Source: Bradyrhizobium niftali
GTDB lineage: Bacteria; Pseudomonadota; Alphaproteobacteria; Rhizobiales; Xanthobacteraceae
NCBI RefSeq assembly: GCF_004571025.1
Contig: NZ_SPQT01000032.1
Coordinates: 55,024 to 119,023 of the forward strand
Reading direction: 5' to 3'
Length of the DNA stretch: 64,000 bases
Every line of letters starts with the position of its first letter. The first letter of the stretch is position 1. The notes below the pieces were generated by a model, which was not told where the DNA came from, did no database searches, and saw only the letters and a program-made list of their open reading frames with translations. This document shows, piece by piece, positions 44,031 to 53,764 of this stretch. A program made the translations under genes and the position numbers.

Positions 44031-46235
44031 TCAGTGCGCCAGCACGATCGACACCTGGATCTGGCCGCGCGTGCGCAACACCTCCAGCGCCACGTCGTCG
44101 CCGTGGCGGCTGACGCGCAGGTCCACGCTGGATTCGCCCAGGCGCAGATCGTGCAGGATGACCTCGTTCAGAAACGCCGGCAGATGCGGATTGCGCAGGC
44201 GGATCTCGCCGCGCGCCACGTCGAACTCGATGCCCAGCGCCGCCTCCAGCAGCGTGAACGGCGTCGCGCTGGCCCAGGCCTGCGGCGCGCAGGCGACCGG
44301 ATAGAGCGTCGGGCCGCGCCGCTTCTCGCGCCGGAAGCCGCAGAACAATTCGGGCAGCCGCCGCAGATCCATGTAGGTCGCGGCGTCGAACAGCCCCTTG
44401 AAGACATGCGCCACCGAATGCTTGAGGCCGTAGCGCGCCAGCCCCAGCGCGATCAGCGCGTTGTCGTGCGGCCAGATCGAGCCGTCATGATAGGACATCG
44501 GGTTGTAGCGCACCTCGCCCTGCGCGACCGTGCGGATGCCCCAGCCCGAGAAGAAATGCGGCCGCATCAGGTCGGCGGCGACGAGACGGGCGCGGTCCTC
44601 GCGGATCATGCCGCTGAACAGGATCTGCCCGGCATTCGAGGTCCGCACCTTGCAGGGCCGCTTCTTGCCGTCGAGGGCAAGCGCGTAGGTGCCGAGCTCC
44701 TCGCACCAGAATGCCTGCTCGAAACGTTCGGCCAGCGCCTTGGCCTCGGCCTCGAGCTTGCGCACGCGCTCCGGCTTGCCGAGCCGCAGCGCGCAACGCG
44801 CGGCAAGCTGCTTGGCCGCATAGACGTAGCCCTGGACTTCCGCGAGCGCGATATTGCCCTCGGCGAGCCGGCCGTCGGCATGGAAGATCGCGTCGTAGGA
44901 ATCCTTCCAGCCCTGATTGGCCAGCCCCTTCTCCGTCGCGCGCTGGTATTCGACGAACCCGTCCTGATCGGGATCACCGGGGCCGTCGATCCAGGCAAGC
45001 CCCGCCTCGATCGCGGGCCACAGCTCGATCAACGTGGCCTCGTCGCCGGTGCGCTCGAAATAGCTTCCGGCGAGCAGCACGAACAAGGCCGTGGAATCCA
45101 CGCTGCCGTAATATTGCGAGAACGGCACCTCGCGCAGCGCCGCCATCTCGCCGCCGCGCATCTCGTGCAGGATCTTTCCGGGCGCGGCGTCGGCGAGCGG
45201 ATCGATCGCCTTCGCCTGGAAATGCGCCAGCCGCCGCAGCACGCCCTTGGCGACCCGCGGGTCGACCCAGAGCATCTGGAGCGCGGTGATCAGCCCGTCG
45301 CGGCCGAAGGTCGTCGAGTACCAGGGAATACCGGCATAGGGATAACGGCCCTGCGGCGTCTCCGTCATCAGCATGTTGAGGTCGGCCATGGCCTGGCACA
45401 GCACCTCGTTGAAGATGTTGTTGGAGGTCTCGATGCTGGCCGCGCCCATGGTCGACTGGCGCATCTCGCGGCGGTGGGCCAATAGGCCCCTGAAAAAGCG
45501 CGCCGGCTTCTCCGCCACCGGCCGGTTGCAGGACGCGGCCACGAACAGCGATTTCGACTCGTGCGGATCCAGCTCGAGCTGCCAGGTGGCGGCGTTGACG
45601 GACAGCCGCGTCGGACGCGGATCGAAATGCAGGCCGGTTGTGCGCTCGACATCGTCGAGGCCGCGATATTCGAACAGGACGTCGGTCGGCCCGAGCAGGC
45701 GGCTGGCGCCGGTCCCGCGGTGCGGGCGCCGCTCGCCGCGGACCTCGAACAGATCGGCAAAATCATTGTCGAACAGCAGCGTCAGCTCGAAGCTGGCGCG
45801 CCGATCGCCATGGTTCTGCACGCCGATGCGCTGATAGGCGGTGCCGCGCCACAGGAAGATCGTGCGCACGATGTGCAGCAGGTCCTTTTGCAGCACGAGG
45901 CTACCCTGACGGTAGATGTCGGGGTTGGTGAGGTCCACGGTCAGCGCCGAATTGTCGTCGCGCAGGTTGGAGCCGAGCAGCAGGGGCTGGAGATCGTCGA
46001 GCACGAGCTCCAGCCGCGCGAGGTAGCGCGTGTCATGGTGAAACAGGCCGTCCGGGCCGCCGGCCGATGCACCGATGTCGCCGTGGCTGTCGAGCACGAT
46101 GAAGGTATCGTCGTGCTTGAGCGAGCGTCGCGGCCGCGCCGACGGCCCCGTCATCGGGATGTAGAACGGCTGCTCCGCGACCTGCTCCACGGTCCGCGCC
46201 ACGGAGACGAACTTGGTGACGACTTCGGCTGGCAT
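44031..46235 (-). CDS. Amylo-alpha-1,6-glucosidase / glycogen debranching-type glycoside hydrolase
   Basis: 734 aa from ATG 46235 (GGGGAG upstream). N-terminal GDE_N domain at about 40-240 (DDTFIVLDSHGDIGASAGGP, then DGLFHHDTRYLARLELVLDD). A C-terminal alpha/alpha six-barrel follows with AGIPWYSTTFGRDGLITALQ (catalytic Asp region) and SYHDGSIWPHDNALIALGLA, the GH133/GH15-like catalytic features. It probably removes alpha-glucosyl branches from glucans or oligosaccharides. It is encoded between an ABC exporter and the PRC-barrel gene. Confidence 0.92.
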   Translation of the reverse strand: MPAEVVTKFVSVARTVEQVAEQPFYIPMTGPSARPRRSLKHDDTFIVLDSHGDIGASAGGPDGLFHHDTRYLARLELVLDDLQPLLLGSNLRDDNSALTVDLTNPDIYRQGSLVLQKDLLHIVRTIFLWRGTAYQRIGVQNHGDRRASFELTLLFDNDFADLFEVRGERRPHRGTGASRLLGPTDVLFEYRGLDDVERTTGLHFDPRPTRLSVNAATWQLELDPHESKSLFVAASCNRPVAEKPARFFRGLLAHRREMRQSTMGAASIETSNNIFNEVLCQAMADLNMLMTETPQGRYPYAGIPWYSTTFGRDGLITALQMLWVDPRVAKGVLRRLAHFQAKAIDPLADAAPGKILHEMRGGEMAALREVPFSQYYGSVDSTALFVLLAGSYFERTGDEATLIELWPAIEAGLAWIDGPGDPDQDGFVEYQRATEKGLANQGWKDSYDAIFHADGRLAEGNIALAEVQGYVYAAKQLAARCALRLGKPERVRKLEAEAKALAERFEQAFWCEELGTYALALDGKKRPCKVRTSNAGQILFSGMIREDRARLVAADLMRPHFFSGWGIRTVAQGEVRYNPMSYHDGSIWPHDNALIALGLARYGLKHSVAHVFKGLFDAATYMDLRRLPELFCGFRREKRRGPTLYPVACAPQAWASATPFTLLEAALGIEFDVARGEIRLRNPHLPAFLNEVILHDLRLGESSVDLRVSRHGDDVALEVLRTRGQIQVSIVLAH

Positions 46236-46291
46236 AAGCTGCTCCCCTGCGCCTGTTTCGAAACGCAACCAACGCGAACGCGACTGTCGGT

Positions 46292-48055
46292 TTACGCGGC
46301 GAACTTCGCGAGCCGGCTCATCTCCTGCGTCACCAGTTCACGATAGGGTCCGTGACCCTGCATCAGACGATCGGGCGCACCGTCCTCGATGATCTTGCCG
46401 GCCTTCAGCACAACCACGCGATCGAAATTGCGCAACGTCGCGAGGCGATGCGCGATCGCGATCACAGTCCGGCCGCGCATCAGGCGCATCAGTGCCTCGC
46501 GGATCGCCTCCTCGGATTCACTGTCGAGCGCCGCGGTGGCCTCGTCCAGCAGCAGGATCGGCGCGTCCTTCAGGAAGGCGCGTGCAATAGCGATGCGCTG
46601 GCGCTGGCCGCCGGACATCTTGACACCGCGGTCGCCGACCATGGTGTCGAGACCTTCCGGCAGGCTATCGATGAAATCGCAGCGCGCCGCGATCGCCGCG
46701 CGCAGCACCTCGTCGTCGGTCGCGTTCGGCCGGCCGTAGCGGATGTTCTCACGAATGGAGCGGTGGAACAAGGAAATGTCTTGCGGCACCACGGAGATCG
46801 CCTCACGCAGGCTGAGCTGGGTCACCATCGCGATGTCCTGGCCGTCGACGGTGACGCTGCCTTCGTCGACGTCGTAGAAGCGCTGCAGCAGCGTGAACAG
46901 CGTCGATTTGCCGCCGCCGGACTGGCCCACCAGGCCGACGCGCTGGCCGGGCTGGAGCCGCAGGCTGAACCGCTCGAAGATCTTCTCGCCGCCGGGATAG
47001 CCGAAGGTGACGTTGTTGAACGCGATCGCGGCGCCGCTCTTGACCAGCGGCTCGGCCTCGGGGTGATCGCGCAATTCGTGCGGCACCAGCAGCGTGGCGA
47101 TCGCCTCGGTCAGCCGCGCGACGTGCTGGGTGACGTCGACCAGCGCAACTGCGAGATCGCGCGTGGCGTTGAGAATGGACAGGCCGAGGGTGCAGACCAG
47201 CACGACGTCGCCGGTGGTCGCCTGACCGTCCTGCCAGAGCGTGATCGCCCAGGCCATCAGCGCAATGGTGAGCACGACAGTCACGCCGGCATGCGTGAGC
47301 CGCAGCTTCTCCAGATAGCGCAGGCTGCGGCCGCGCGCGGTGAGTTCCCGGTTCACGGTCGCATCGAACCGCTCATGCTCGTGGCTGATGCCGCAGAAAG
47401 CGCGGACCAGCGGCATGTTGCTGATGACGTCGATCATCTCGCCGTCGACGACCGCCGCCTTGTCGGCGAAGTCGTCATGCAGCGGCTTGCCGGCCGCGGC
47501 CAGATGGAACATCGCAATCACCATGCTGCCCGCGACCACGATCAGGCCGAGCGCCATGTAGGGGCTGACGGTTCCAATCAGCAGGATTGCCGCAATTGTG
47601 GCAATGCATGGCGGCAGCACGTTCCAGACGAACATGTTCTCGACCGTGAACACCGCGTTCGATGTTGCCGTGATCCGGCTGGTCAGCATGCCAGGCATAC
47701 GGTCGGAGAAGTAGCTCGGCGCGTGTCCGGTCAGGTGGCGAAAGATGTCGCGGCGCAAATCGCCGGTGACGCGGACGAAGGTAAAGCTCGCCGTCCAGCT
47801 CGCGATCCGCCACAGGAAGTTGTCGGCGGCGATCAGCGACATGAGCAGAATGAATGCCAGCCATACGCTGCCGCCATGCGCGGTTCCCGCCGACAGACTG
47901 TCGACCAGCGATTTGACGCCATACTGCGTGCCCACGGAGCAGGCAACGGCTGCAACAACAGCGGTCAGGATCACCAGGTGGGAGGCAAGCCGACGCCGAA
48001 GATAGCGCAATACAAAGGCAAATGGTCTGCGCGCGTATCCAGAAAGATGATCCAT
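46292..48055 (-). CDS. ABC exporter, fused permease-ATPase
   Basis: 587 aa half-transporter. Six membrane helices at about 20-310 form the ABC_membrane domain. The nucleotide-binding domain has Walker A VGLVGQSGGGKSTLF, Q-loop VVPQDISLFHRS, signature MSGGQRQRIAIARAF, Walker B APILLLDEATAALD and H-loop AIAHRLAT. Type I exporter of the MsbA/lipid-or-glycan class; it should work as a dimer. It is the first gene of a leftward set with the debranching enzyme, and is divergent from a glycosyltransferase gene. Confidence 0.92.
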   Translation of the reverse strand: MDHLSGYARRPFAFVLRYLRRRLASHLVILTAVVAAVACSVGTQYGVKSLVDSLSAGTAHGGSVWLAFILLMSLIAADNFLWRIASWTASFTFVRVTGDLRRDIFRHLTGHAPSYFSDRMPGMLTSRITATSNAVFTVENMFVWNVLPPCIATIAAILLIGTVSPYMALGLIVVAGSMVIAMFHLAAAGKPLHDDFADKAAVVDGEMIDVISNMPLVRAFCGISHEHERFDATVNRELTARGRSLRYLEKLRLTHAGVTVVLTIALMAWAITLWQDGQATTGDVVLVCTLGLSILNATRDLAVALVDVTQHVARLTEAIATLLVPHELRDHPEAEPLVKSGAAIAFNNVTFGYPGGEKIFERFSLRLQPGQRVGLVGQSGGGKSTLFTLLQRFYDVDEGSVTVDGQDIAMVTQLSLREAISVVPQDISLFHRSIRENIRYGRPNATDDEVLRAAIAARCDFIDSLPEGLDTMVGDRGVKMSGGQRQRIAIARAFLKDAPILLLDEATAALDSESEEAIREALMRLMRGRTVIAIAHRLATLRNFDRVVVLKAGKIIEDGAPDRLMQGHGPYRELVTQEMSRLAKFAA

Positions 48056-48333
48056 GTGGCTGTCGCCCCGTAGTGATGATTACAGTTTTTTCTACCAGCC
48101 GACTGAACATCGACCGCTTCGTCCCGGTTCCGGGCCAGACGATCACGACATGCGGATGCGGACGATCTGCGAAGAGGAGATGGCAGCATCGAGACAAGAC
48201 GCGCGACGTGTCGAATATGTAACGTTTGTTGAGAGGAACTTCGCAAGTGCGGGAACGTTCCCTTCCCTGGCATAGCCGGTGCCGCACAGGCTGGGGGTTT
48301 TTCAACGTTCATGATCGCAGAGGAGAAGGTGAG

Positions 48334-49404
48334 ATGCGCATCGCGCAGGTAGCTCCGTTGACGGAGGCTGTTCCACCCAAGCTGTATGGCGGCACCGAGC
48401 GGGTGGTGCATTGGTTGACGGAAGAGCTGGTGGCCCTGGGACATGACGTGACGCTGTTCGCCAGTGGCGACTCGCAGACGTCGGCGAAGCTGGACGCCCT
48501 CTGGCCGCGCGCGCTTCGCCTCGACGGTTCCGTGCGCGACCCCAACGCCCTGCACATGGTGCTGCTGGAGCGTGTGCGGCAGAAATGTGACGACGAGGAG
48601 TTCGACTTCCTCCACTTCCATCTCGATTATTATCCGTGGTCGTTGTTCCACCGGCAGCCAACACCGTTCGTGACCACGCTGCACGGCCGGCTCGACCTGC
48701 CGGAGCATCAGCCGGTGTTCAACATCTTCTCCAAGATGCCGGTGATCTCGATCTCGAATGCCCAGCGGCGGCCGGTGCCGCAGGCGAACTGGGTGACGAC
48801 GATCCATCACGGCCTGCCGGAGAACTTGCTGACGCCGAAGCAGGCCAAGCAGGAATATCTCGCCGTGCTCGGCCGCATCGCGCCTGAAAAGGGCGTCGAC
48901 CGCGCCATCAAGATCGCGACCCATTGCGGCATCCCGCTGAAGATCGCGGCCAAGGTCGACCGCGCCGACCAGGATTATTACGACGAGCTGATCCGGCCGA
49001 TGATCGAGAACAATCCGCTGGTGGACTTCATCGGCGAGATTGGCGATCATGAGAAGTCGGATTTCCTGAGCGGTGCGCTTGGACTTCTGCTGCCGATCGA
49101 CTGGCCCGAGCCCTTCGGCCTCGTGATGATCGAAGCCATGGCCTGCGGAACGCCGGTCGTCGCCTTCAACCGCGGCTCGGTGCCGGAGATCATCGATGAA
49201 GGCCTCACCGGCTTCGTGGTCGAGGACGTCATCAGCGCCGCCGGCGTCATCAAACGCCTTCCGCAATTGGACCGCGCGGCGATCCGCAAGCAGTTCGAAA
49301 AGCGGTTCACGGCACGGCGCATGGCACTGGACTATCTCGCCGCCTATCGCAGCCTGACCGAAGCGAAGGCGCCGCGGATCAAGCTGGTGAGCAGCGCGGA
49401 GTAG
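48334..49404 (+). CDS. Family 4 glycosyltransferase
   Basis: 356 aa from ATG 48334 (AGGAGAAGG upstream); the frame runs open to 48226 but without a better start. GT-B fold: N-terminal VAPLTEAVPPKLYGGTERVV, FDFLHFHLDYYPW, and the C-terminal nucleotide-sugar domain with LGRIAPEKGVDRAIKIATHC and the EX7E motif in WPEPFGLVMIEAMACGTPVV. Donor and acceptor are unknown. It is divergent from the exporter/debranching operon, a pairing that suggests a shared glycan pathway. Confidence 0.92.
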   Translation: MRIAQVAPLTEAVPPKLYGGTERVVHWLTEELVALGHDVTLFASGDSQTSAKLDALWPRALRLDGSVRDPNALHMVLLERVRQKCDDEEFDFLHFHLDYYPWSLFHRQPTPFVTTLHGRLDLPEHQPVFNIFSKMPVISISNAQRRPVPQANWVTTIHHGLPENLLTPKQAKQEYLAVLGRIAPEKGVDRAIKIATHCGIPLKIAAKVDRADQDYYDELIRPMIENNPLVDFIGEIGDHEKSDFLSGALGLLLPIDWPEPFGLVMIEAMACGTPVVAFNRGSVPEIIDEGLTGFVVEDVISAAGVIKRLPQLDRAAIRKQFEKRFTARRMALDYLAAYRSLTEAKAPRIKLVSSAE

Positions 49405-49419
49405 CTGCCACAATCTCAC

Positions 49420-49543
49420 CCGTCGTCCCGGCGGAGGCCGGGACCCATAGCCACAGAATGCGGTTTGGCGAAGACTCGGAGTGACCAGTCTCGCGCCACG
49501 ACTTCTCCCTGGGGTTATGGGTCCCGGCCTTCGCCGGGACGAC
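49420..49543. repeat. Palindromic intergenic repeat
   Basis: Arms CGTCGTCCCGGCGGAGGCCGGGACCCATA (49421-49449) and TATGGGTCCCGGCCTTCGCCGGGACGAC (49516-49543) are near-perfect inverse copies around a 66-nt spacer, between the convergent glycosyltransferase and alkylsulfatase genes. The same GTCCCGG..GGGACCCA cores are common in Bradyrhizobium intergenic repeats. Confidence 0.85.
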
Positions 49544-49584
49544 ACAGAGTGTGTTGGGGCTTCAACGCGCCATTACGAGAAGCC

Positions 49585-51513
49585 CTACCCCACCACCGCT
49601 CGCTTCGGCTCCACGATCTCGAACATCCGCGGAAACTCGTCCATCAGGCCCATCAGCTCGGCGAGCTTCATCGGATTGCCTGACAGCGTGATCTTGCCGG
49701 CGGCGACCGCCTCCGGAAAGCTCGTGAGCTTCGCGATGACCTCGTCGAGCGTCGCGCGCGCGAGCGTGAAGCTCGCATCGGCGTTTTCCGCCTGCACGCC
49801 CTCGCTATAGGTCAGCGCAGAATTCTCCAGGTTGAGCACGAAGGTTTCGCCCGTGTCGGAGAAACGCCAGTTCAGCACGATTTGCTTTCCTTCCGCCTTG
49901 GGGCCGTTGAGGCGGATGCCGAGCACGTCCCAGAGCTGCCCGGTGCGCAGCGCCGCCAGCGTCTCGCGCGGCATCGGCGGGCGCGGCGGGGCCTTCGGCA
50001 TGCCCTGGCGCAATTCCTGGGCGCCGAACAGATAGGCGTTGCGCCAGGTCGCGCTCTCGGCGGCATAGCCGAGCTGCTCCAGCGTATCGGCCAGCAGGCT
50101 ACGTGCCGCCGCATTGTCAGGCTCGGCGAAGACGAGATGGCCGAGCGCCTGCGCGACGAAGCGGAATTCGCCCTTGTCAAAATCCGTCCGCGCACGGGCG
50201 AGGATCGAGTCGGCGCCGCCCATATACTCGACATACTTCCTGCCCGAGGCCACCGGCGGCAGCGGATCGAGATTGACCGGGTTGGCGTCGTACCAGCCGA
50301 GATATTTCTGGTAGATCGCCTTCACATTGTGCCGGATGTGGCCGTAATAGCCGCGGCCGTGCCAGGCGCCCTCCAGGCTCTTCGGCAGCTGGATCGTTTC
50401 GGCGATCTCGGCGGCGGTGAGGCCATGGTTCATCAGGCGGATGGTCTGGTCGTGCGCGAACTTGTAGAGATCGCGCTGCTGCCGGATCATGGCGCCGATG
50501 CGCTCGCGTCCCCACACCGGCCAGTGATGCTGGCCGCACATCGCCTCCGCCCTGCCGTCCCACAGCTGCAGGGCCTCGCCGAGGTACTTCGACCAGGCCA
50601 GCGCATCGCGCACGTCGGCGCCGCGGAACGGCAGCAGATTGTGGAAATTGTGGGTGCAGTTTTCCGCGAGGTTCAGCAGCTTGTAGCGCGGGATGAAGAA
50701 GTGCATCTCCGCCGGCGCTTCGCTGTTCGGCGCCATCTGGAATTCGAACTCGACGCCGTCGATGACGCGCCTGTCGCCGGTCGCGATGATCAGGTCGGTC
50801 GGACGCAGCAGCGCGACCGAGCCCGCCGCCATCGACTTGCCGAGCCCGCAATCGACCTGCCCGCGCACGCCCTTGGCGAGGAACGGGCCGAACTGATACT
50901 GCGCCCGCCGCAGCATTGCAGGTCCCGCGATGATGTTCTCGGAGACGGCGTGCTCCATGAACAGGTTCGGCGCGATGATCGGCACGCTGGCCGTGGCGAG
51001 CGCGTCCTCCTCCAGCACGCCGCGCGCGCCGCCCCAATGGTCGGTGTGGGTATGGGTGAAGATGACGGCGGCCACCGGCTTCGTGCCGCGATGCCTGAAG
51101 TAGAGATCGAGCGCGGCGCGCGCGCCTTCGATCGAGGTCAGCGTGTCCACGACGATGACGCCGCGCTCGCCCTCGATCAGCGTCATGTTGGCAATGTCGA
51201 GCCCGCGCACCTGGTAGACGCCCGGCACCACCTCGAACAGCCCATGCTGCATGTTGAGGCGCGACTGCCGCCACAGGCTGGGATTGACCGTGGGCGGCGC
51301 CTGTTCAGTGGAGAGAAAGCCGTAGGGCTCGAGGCTCCAGACCGTCCGCCCCTGCGGGTTGGTGATCGCCGCATTCTCGATCGTGCCGAGAAAGCCGCGC
51401 GCGGCATCGTCGAAATCCCGCGTGTCGGAAAACGGCAGCGCATTCAGCATCGCCGTTTGCCGCGCGATGACGGACGGTGTTGCGTCCTTCGGTTCGCGGC
51501 TGAGTTCAGTCAT
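49585..51513 (-). CDS. Alkylsulfatase-type MBL-fold hydrolase (SdsA1/BDS1 family)
   Basis: 642 aa from ATG 51513 with GGAGGAAA upstream. The order of domains is that of type III sulfatases: an MBL domain with VIFTHTHTDHWGGARGV (HxHxDH, di-zinc) near residue 160, a helical dimerisation domain at about 360-490 and a C-terminal SCP2-like domain (WDVLGIRLNGPKAEGKQIVL...FTLARATLDEVIAKL). No signal peptide is seen, unlike many secreted SdsA enzymes. It would hydrolyse primary alkyl sulfates to sulfate and alcohol. It is the third gene after TRAP dctP and dctQM in the same direction. Confidence 0.9.
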   Translation of the reverse strand: MTELSREPKDATPSVIARQTAMLNALPFSDTRDFDDAARGFLGTIENAAITNPQGRTVWSLEPYGFLSTEQAPPTVNPSLWRQSRLNMQHGLFEVVPGVYQVRGLDIANMTLIEGERGVIVVDTLTSIEGARAALDLYFRHRGTKPVAAVIFTHTHTDHWGGARGVLEEDALATASVPIIAPNLFMEHAVSENIIAGPAMLRRAQYQFGPFLAKGVRGQVDCGLGKSMAAGSVALLRPTDLIIATGDRRVIDGVEFEFQMAPNSEAPAEMHFFIPRYKLLNLAENCTHNFHNLLPFRGADVRDALAWSKYLGEALQLWDGRAEAMCGQHHWPVWGRERIGAMIRQQRDLYKFAHDQTIRLMNHGLTAAEIAETIQLPKSLEGAWHGRGYYGHIRHNVKAIYQKYLGWYDANPVNLDPLPPVASGRKYVEYMGGADSILARARTDFDKGEFRFVAQALGHLVFAEPDNAAARSLLADTLEQLGYAAESATWRNAYLFGAQELRQGMPKAPPRPPMPRETLAALRTGQLWDVLGIRLNGPKAEGKQIVLNWRFSDTGETFVLNLENSALTYSEGVQAENADASFTLARATLDEVIAKLTSFPEAVAAGKITLSGNPMKLAELMGLMDEFPRMFEIVEPKRAVVG

Positions 51514-51635
51514 TTCGGTTTCCTCCGGCCTGTTGCGCGGCATCTAACCGCATCTCGCGGTCGATTGCCATCATTGGCGGAGGCAGCACAGGCGCCCCCA
51601 CAGGGGGAGAGCGTGCACCGAATTCGCCACCCTCG

Positions 51636-53684
51636 CTAATGCATCCCCAGCACCCGCGGCAGCCACAGCGTCAAATCGGGCCAGTAGGTCACGATGACGA
51701 GGAAGCCGAGCATGGTGATCAGCCACGGCAGCACCGCGACCGCGAGCTCGGTTATTCGCATTCGCGCGATCATCGAGGCGACATAGAGGTTGAGGCCGAC
51801 AGGCGGATGGCAGAGGCCAACCTCCATGTTGACGTCCATCACGATGCCGAAATGCACGAGGTCGATGCCGAGCTTCTTGGCCGCCGGTGCCAGGATCGGC
51901 GCCATGATCAGGATGATCGAGTTCGGCTCCATGAAGTTGCCGGCGAGCAGCAAGAGGATGTTCACCACCAGCAGGAAGCCGACCCAGCCGAGGTTCTGCG
52001 CCGCGATCCAGTCGGCGAGCGTCGCCGGCAGGTTCTCGTTGGAGAGCACGAAGGAGAACAGCACCGCGTTGGTGACGATGTAGAGCAGCATCGCGCTGGT
52101 ATTGGCGGCGCGGAGCAGCACCCGCGGCACGTCTTTCAGCCCGATGGCCCTGTACACGAACACCGCGATGACGAAGGAGTAGACCGCGGCCATCGCCGCC
52201 GCCTCGGTGGCGGTGAACAGGCCGCTGTAGATGCCGCCGATGATGATGACGACCAGCATCAACCCCCAGATGCTCTCGCGGAAGGTGCGGACGGTCTCGC
52301 CCCAGCTCGCCTTCGGCAGGCGTGGATAGTCGCGTTTGCGCGCGAGCCACCAGGTGACGATGCAGAGCATCGTCGTCAGCATGATGCCGGGCAAGAGGCC
52401 TGCGACGAACAGCGCGCCGATCGAGGTATTGGTCGAGACGGCGTAGACGATCTTCGGGATCGACGGCAGCATCAGGATGCCGAGCGAGCCCGCGACCGTG
52501 ATGATGCCGGCGCCGAAATGCATGGGATAGCCGTGCCGGACCATCTCCGGCAGCACGATCGCGCCGATCGCGGCAACGGTCGCGACGCTCGAGCCGCAGA
52601 CCAGCGCGAACATCGCGCAGGCGACGATGCCGGCGAGGCCAAGACCGCCATGCCAGTGGCCGATCAGCGAGGTCGCGAAATTGATCATGCGGCGCGCGAC
52701 GCCGCCATGGGTGAGGAAATTGCCGGCGAGGATGAAGAACGGGATCGCCATGATCTCGAAGCCCTCGATGCCCGTGAAGAGCTTCATCGAGACCGCTTCG
52801 ATCGGCACCGTGGTCAGCGTGAACAGGAACGTCATCACGGTGAGGCCGAGCGCGATCGAGACCGGGATGCCGGTCAGCATCAGCGCGATCAGCAGCGCGA
52901 AGACGGTCGCGGCCCGCATCCAGTGCGGCAGCAGCACCACGCCGAACTTCTCGGCAAGGCACATGGCGAAGATCAGGATCGGCGCCAGGATCAGGATGAC
53001 GCCGAGCGGCGACACTTTTCGCGCGGCGGCTTTGGTCGCGGCGCCGGCGGGCTGCGGATGCAGCGCGGGCGAGACGTCGGCCTCCACGCCTTCGACACGG
53101 GTCTCGTCGTGGTGCGGCAGCTCGCCGGTCCAGTAGTAGAACCATGAGACCTGGAGGAAGCGGAAACACATCAGGCCGGAGCCGAGCGGGATCGCCAGAT
53201 AGACGAACCACATCGGCGCTTCCAGATCGTTGGACTGCTGCCCGGTGTGGAACATCTCCTTCACGAAGGAGGCGCCGAAGGCGGCGATCATGCCGGTGAA
53301 CAGCGCGCCGCAGAGCAGCGCGAACAGGATCACGTGCTTGCGCGAATGTTCGGGCAGGCGGTTGACGAGCAGGTCGACGCCGACATGGATGCCGGTGCGC
53401 ACGCCATAGGCCGCGCCGAACTTCGCCATCCAGATGAACATGTAGATGCAGAGTTCCTGCGCCCATGACAGGTCGAGCTCGGACAGGAAGGTGAACACCG
53501 TCATCGACAGCGTCGCGAGCCACGTCATCCCGTGTGCGGCCGCCCAGCGCGACAGGACGATCGACTCGCCCGCGCCATAGCGATGCAGGACCGCGATGAA
53601 GATCAGGCCGGTTGCGGCCGCAATGAGCGTCGCGATCAACCATTCTTCGAGATGATTGAGCGCCTGGTTGAGCACGCGAAGCAA
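51636..53684 (-). CDS. TRAP transporter, fused small and large permease (DctQM)
   Basis: 682 aa, TTG start at 53684 (GGGGGAC upstream; an in-frame TAG lies five codons further back, so this is nearly the earliest possible start). Residues 1-200 are a DctQ-like four-helix part (LNHLEEWLIATLIAAATGLI; DLSWAQELCIYMFIWMAKFG). A linker to about 230 follows, then a DctM part (MFALVCGSSVATVAAIGAIV; LCHPPVGLNLYVASMIARM). The fusion is common in TAXI/DctP systems. It follows its binding-protein gene after an 80-bp gap with a hairpin. Confidence 0.93.
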   Translation of the reverse strand: MLRVLNQALNHLEEWLIATLIAAATGLIFIAVLHRYGAGESIVLSRWAAAHGMTWLATLSMTVFTFLSELDLSWAQELCIYMFIWMAKFGAAYGVRTGIHVGVDLLVNRLPEHSRKHVILFALLCGALFTGMIAAFGASFVKEMFHTGQQSNDLEAPMWFVYLAIPLGSGLMCFRFLQVSWFYYWTGELPHHDETRVEGVEADVSPALHPQPAGAATKAAARKVSPLGVILILAPILIFAMCLAEKFGVVLLPHWMRAATVFALLIALMLTGIPVSIALGLTVMTFLFTLTTVPIEAVSMKLFTGIEGFEIMAIPFFILAGNFLTHGGVARRMINFATSLIGHWHGGLGLAGIVACAMFALVCGSSVATVAAIGAIVLPEMVRHGYPMHFGAGIITVAGSLGILMLPSIPKIVYAVSTNTSIGALFVAGLLPGIMLTTMLCIVTWWLARKRDYPRLPKASWGETVRTFRESIWGLMLVVIIIGGIYSGLFTATEAAAMAAVYSFVIAVFVYRAIGLKDVPRVLLRAANTSAMLLYIVTNAVLFSFVLSNENLPATLADWIAAQNLGWVGFLLVVNILLLLAGNFMEPNSIILIMAPILAPAAKKLGIDLVHFGIVMDVNMEVGLCHPPVGLNLYVASMIARMRITELAVAVLPWLITMLGFLVIVTYWPDLTLWLPRVLGMH

Positions 53685-53707
53685 ATCAAGGTCCCCCTAC
53701 CGATGCG

Positions 53708-53741
53708 AAACGGCCGGGAGCGCACATACTCCCGACCGTTT
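53708..53741 (-). terminator. Intercistronic hairpin between dctP and dctQM
   Basis: Two 13-base arms (53708-53720 and 53729-53741) with an 8-nt loop; on the minus-strand transcript the single mismatch becomes a U-G pair, giving a continuous 13-bp stem. It is likely an attenuator or mRNA stabiliser that keeps the binding protein in excess over the permease. Confidence 0.6.
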
Positions 53742-53764
53742 GTATTATTCCTCCGGAAATCGCG

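Noticed and set aside
49882..53147. Plus-strand frames of 585 and 502 codons
   Set aside because: Antisense to the alkylsulfatase and TRAP permease genes; no recognisable protein family.
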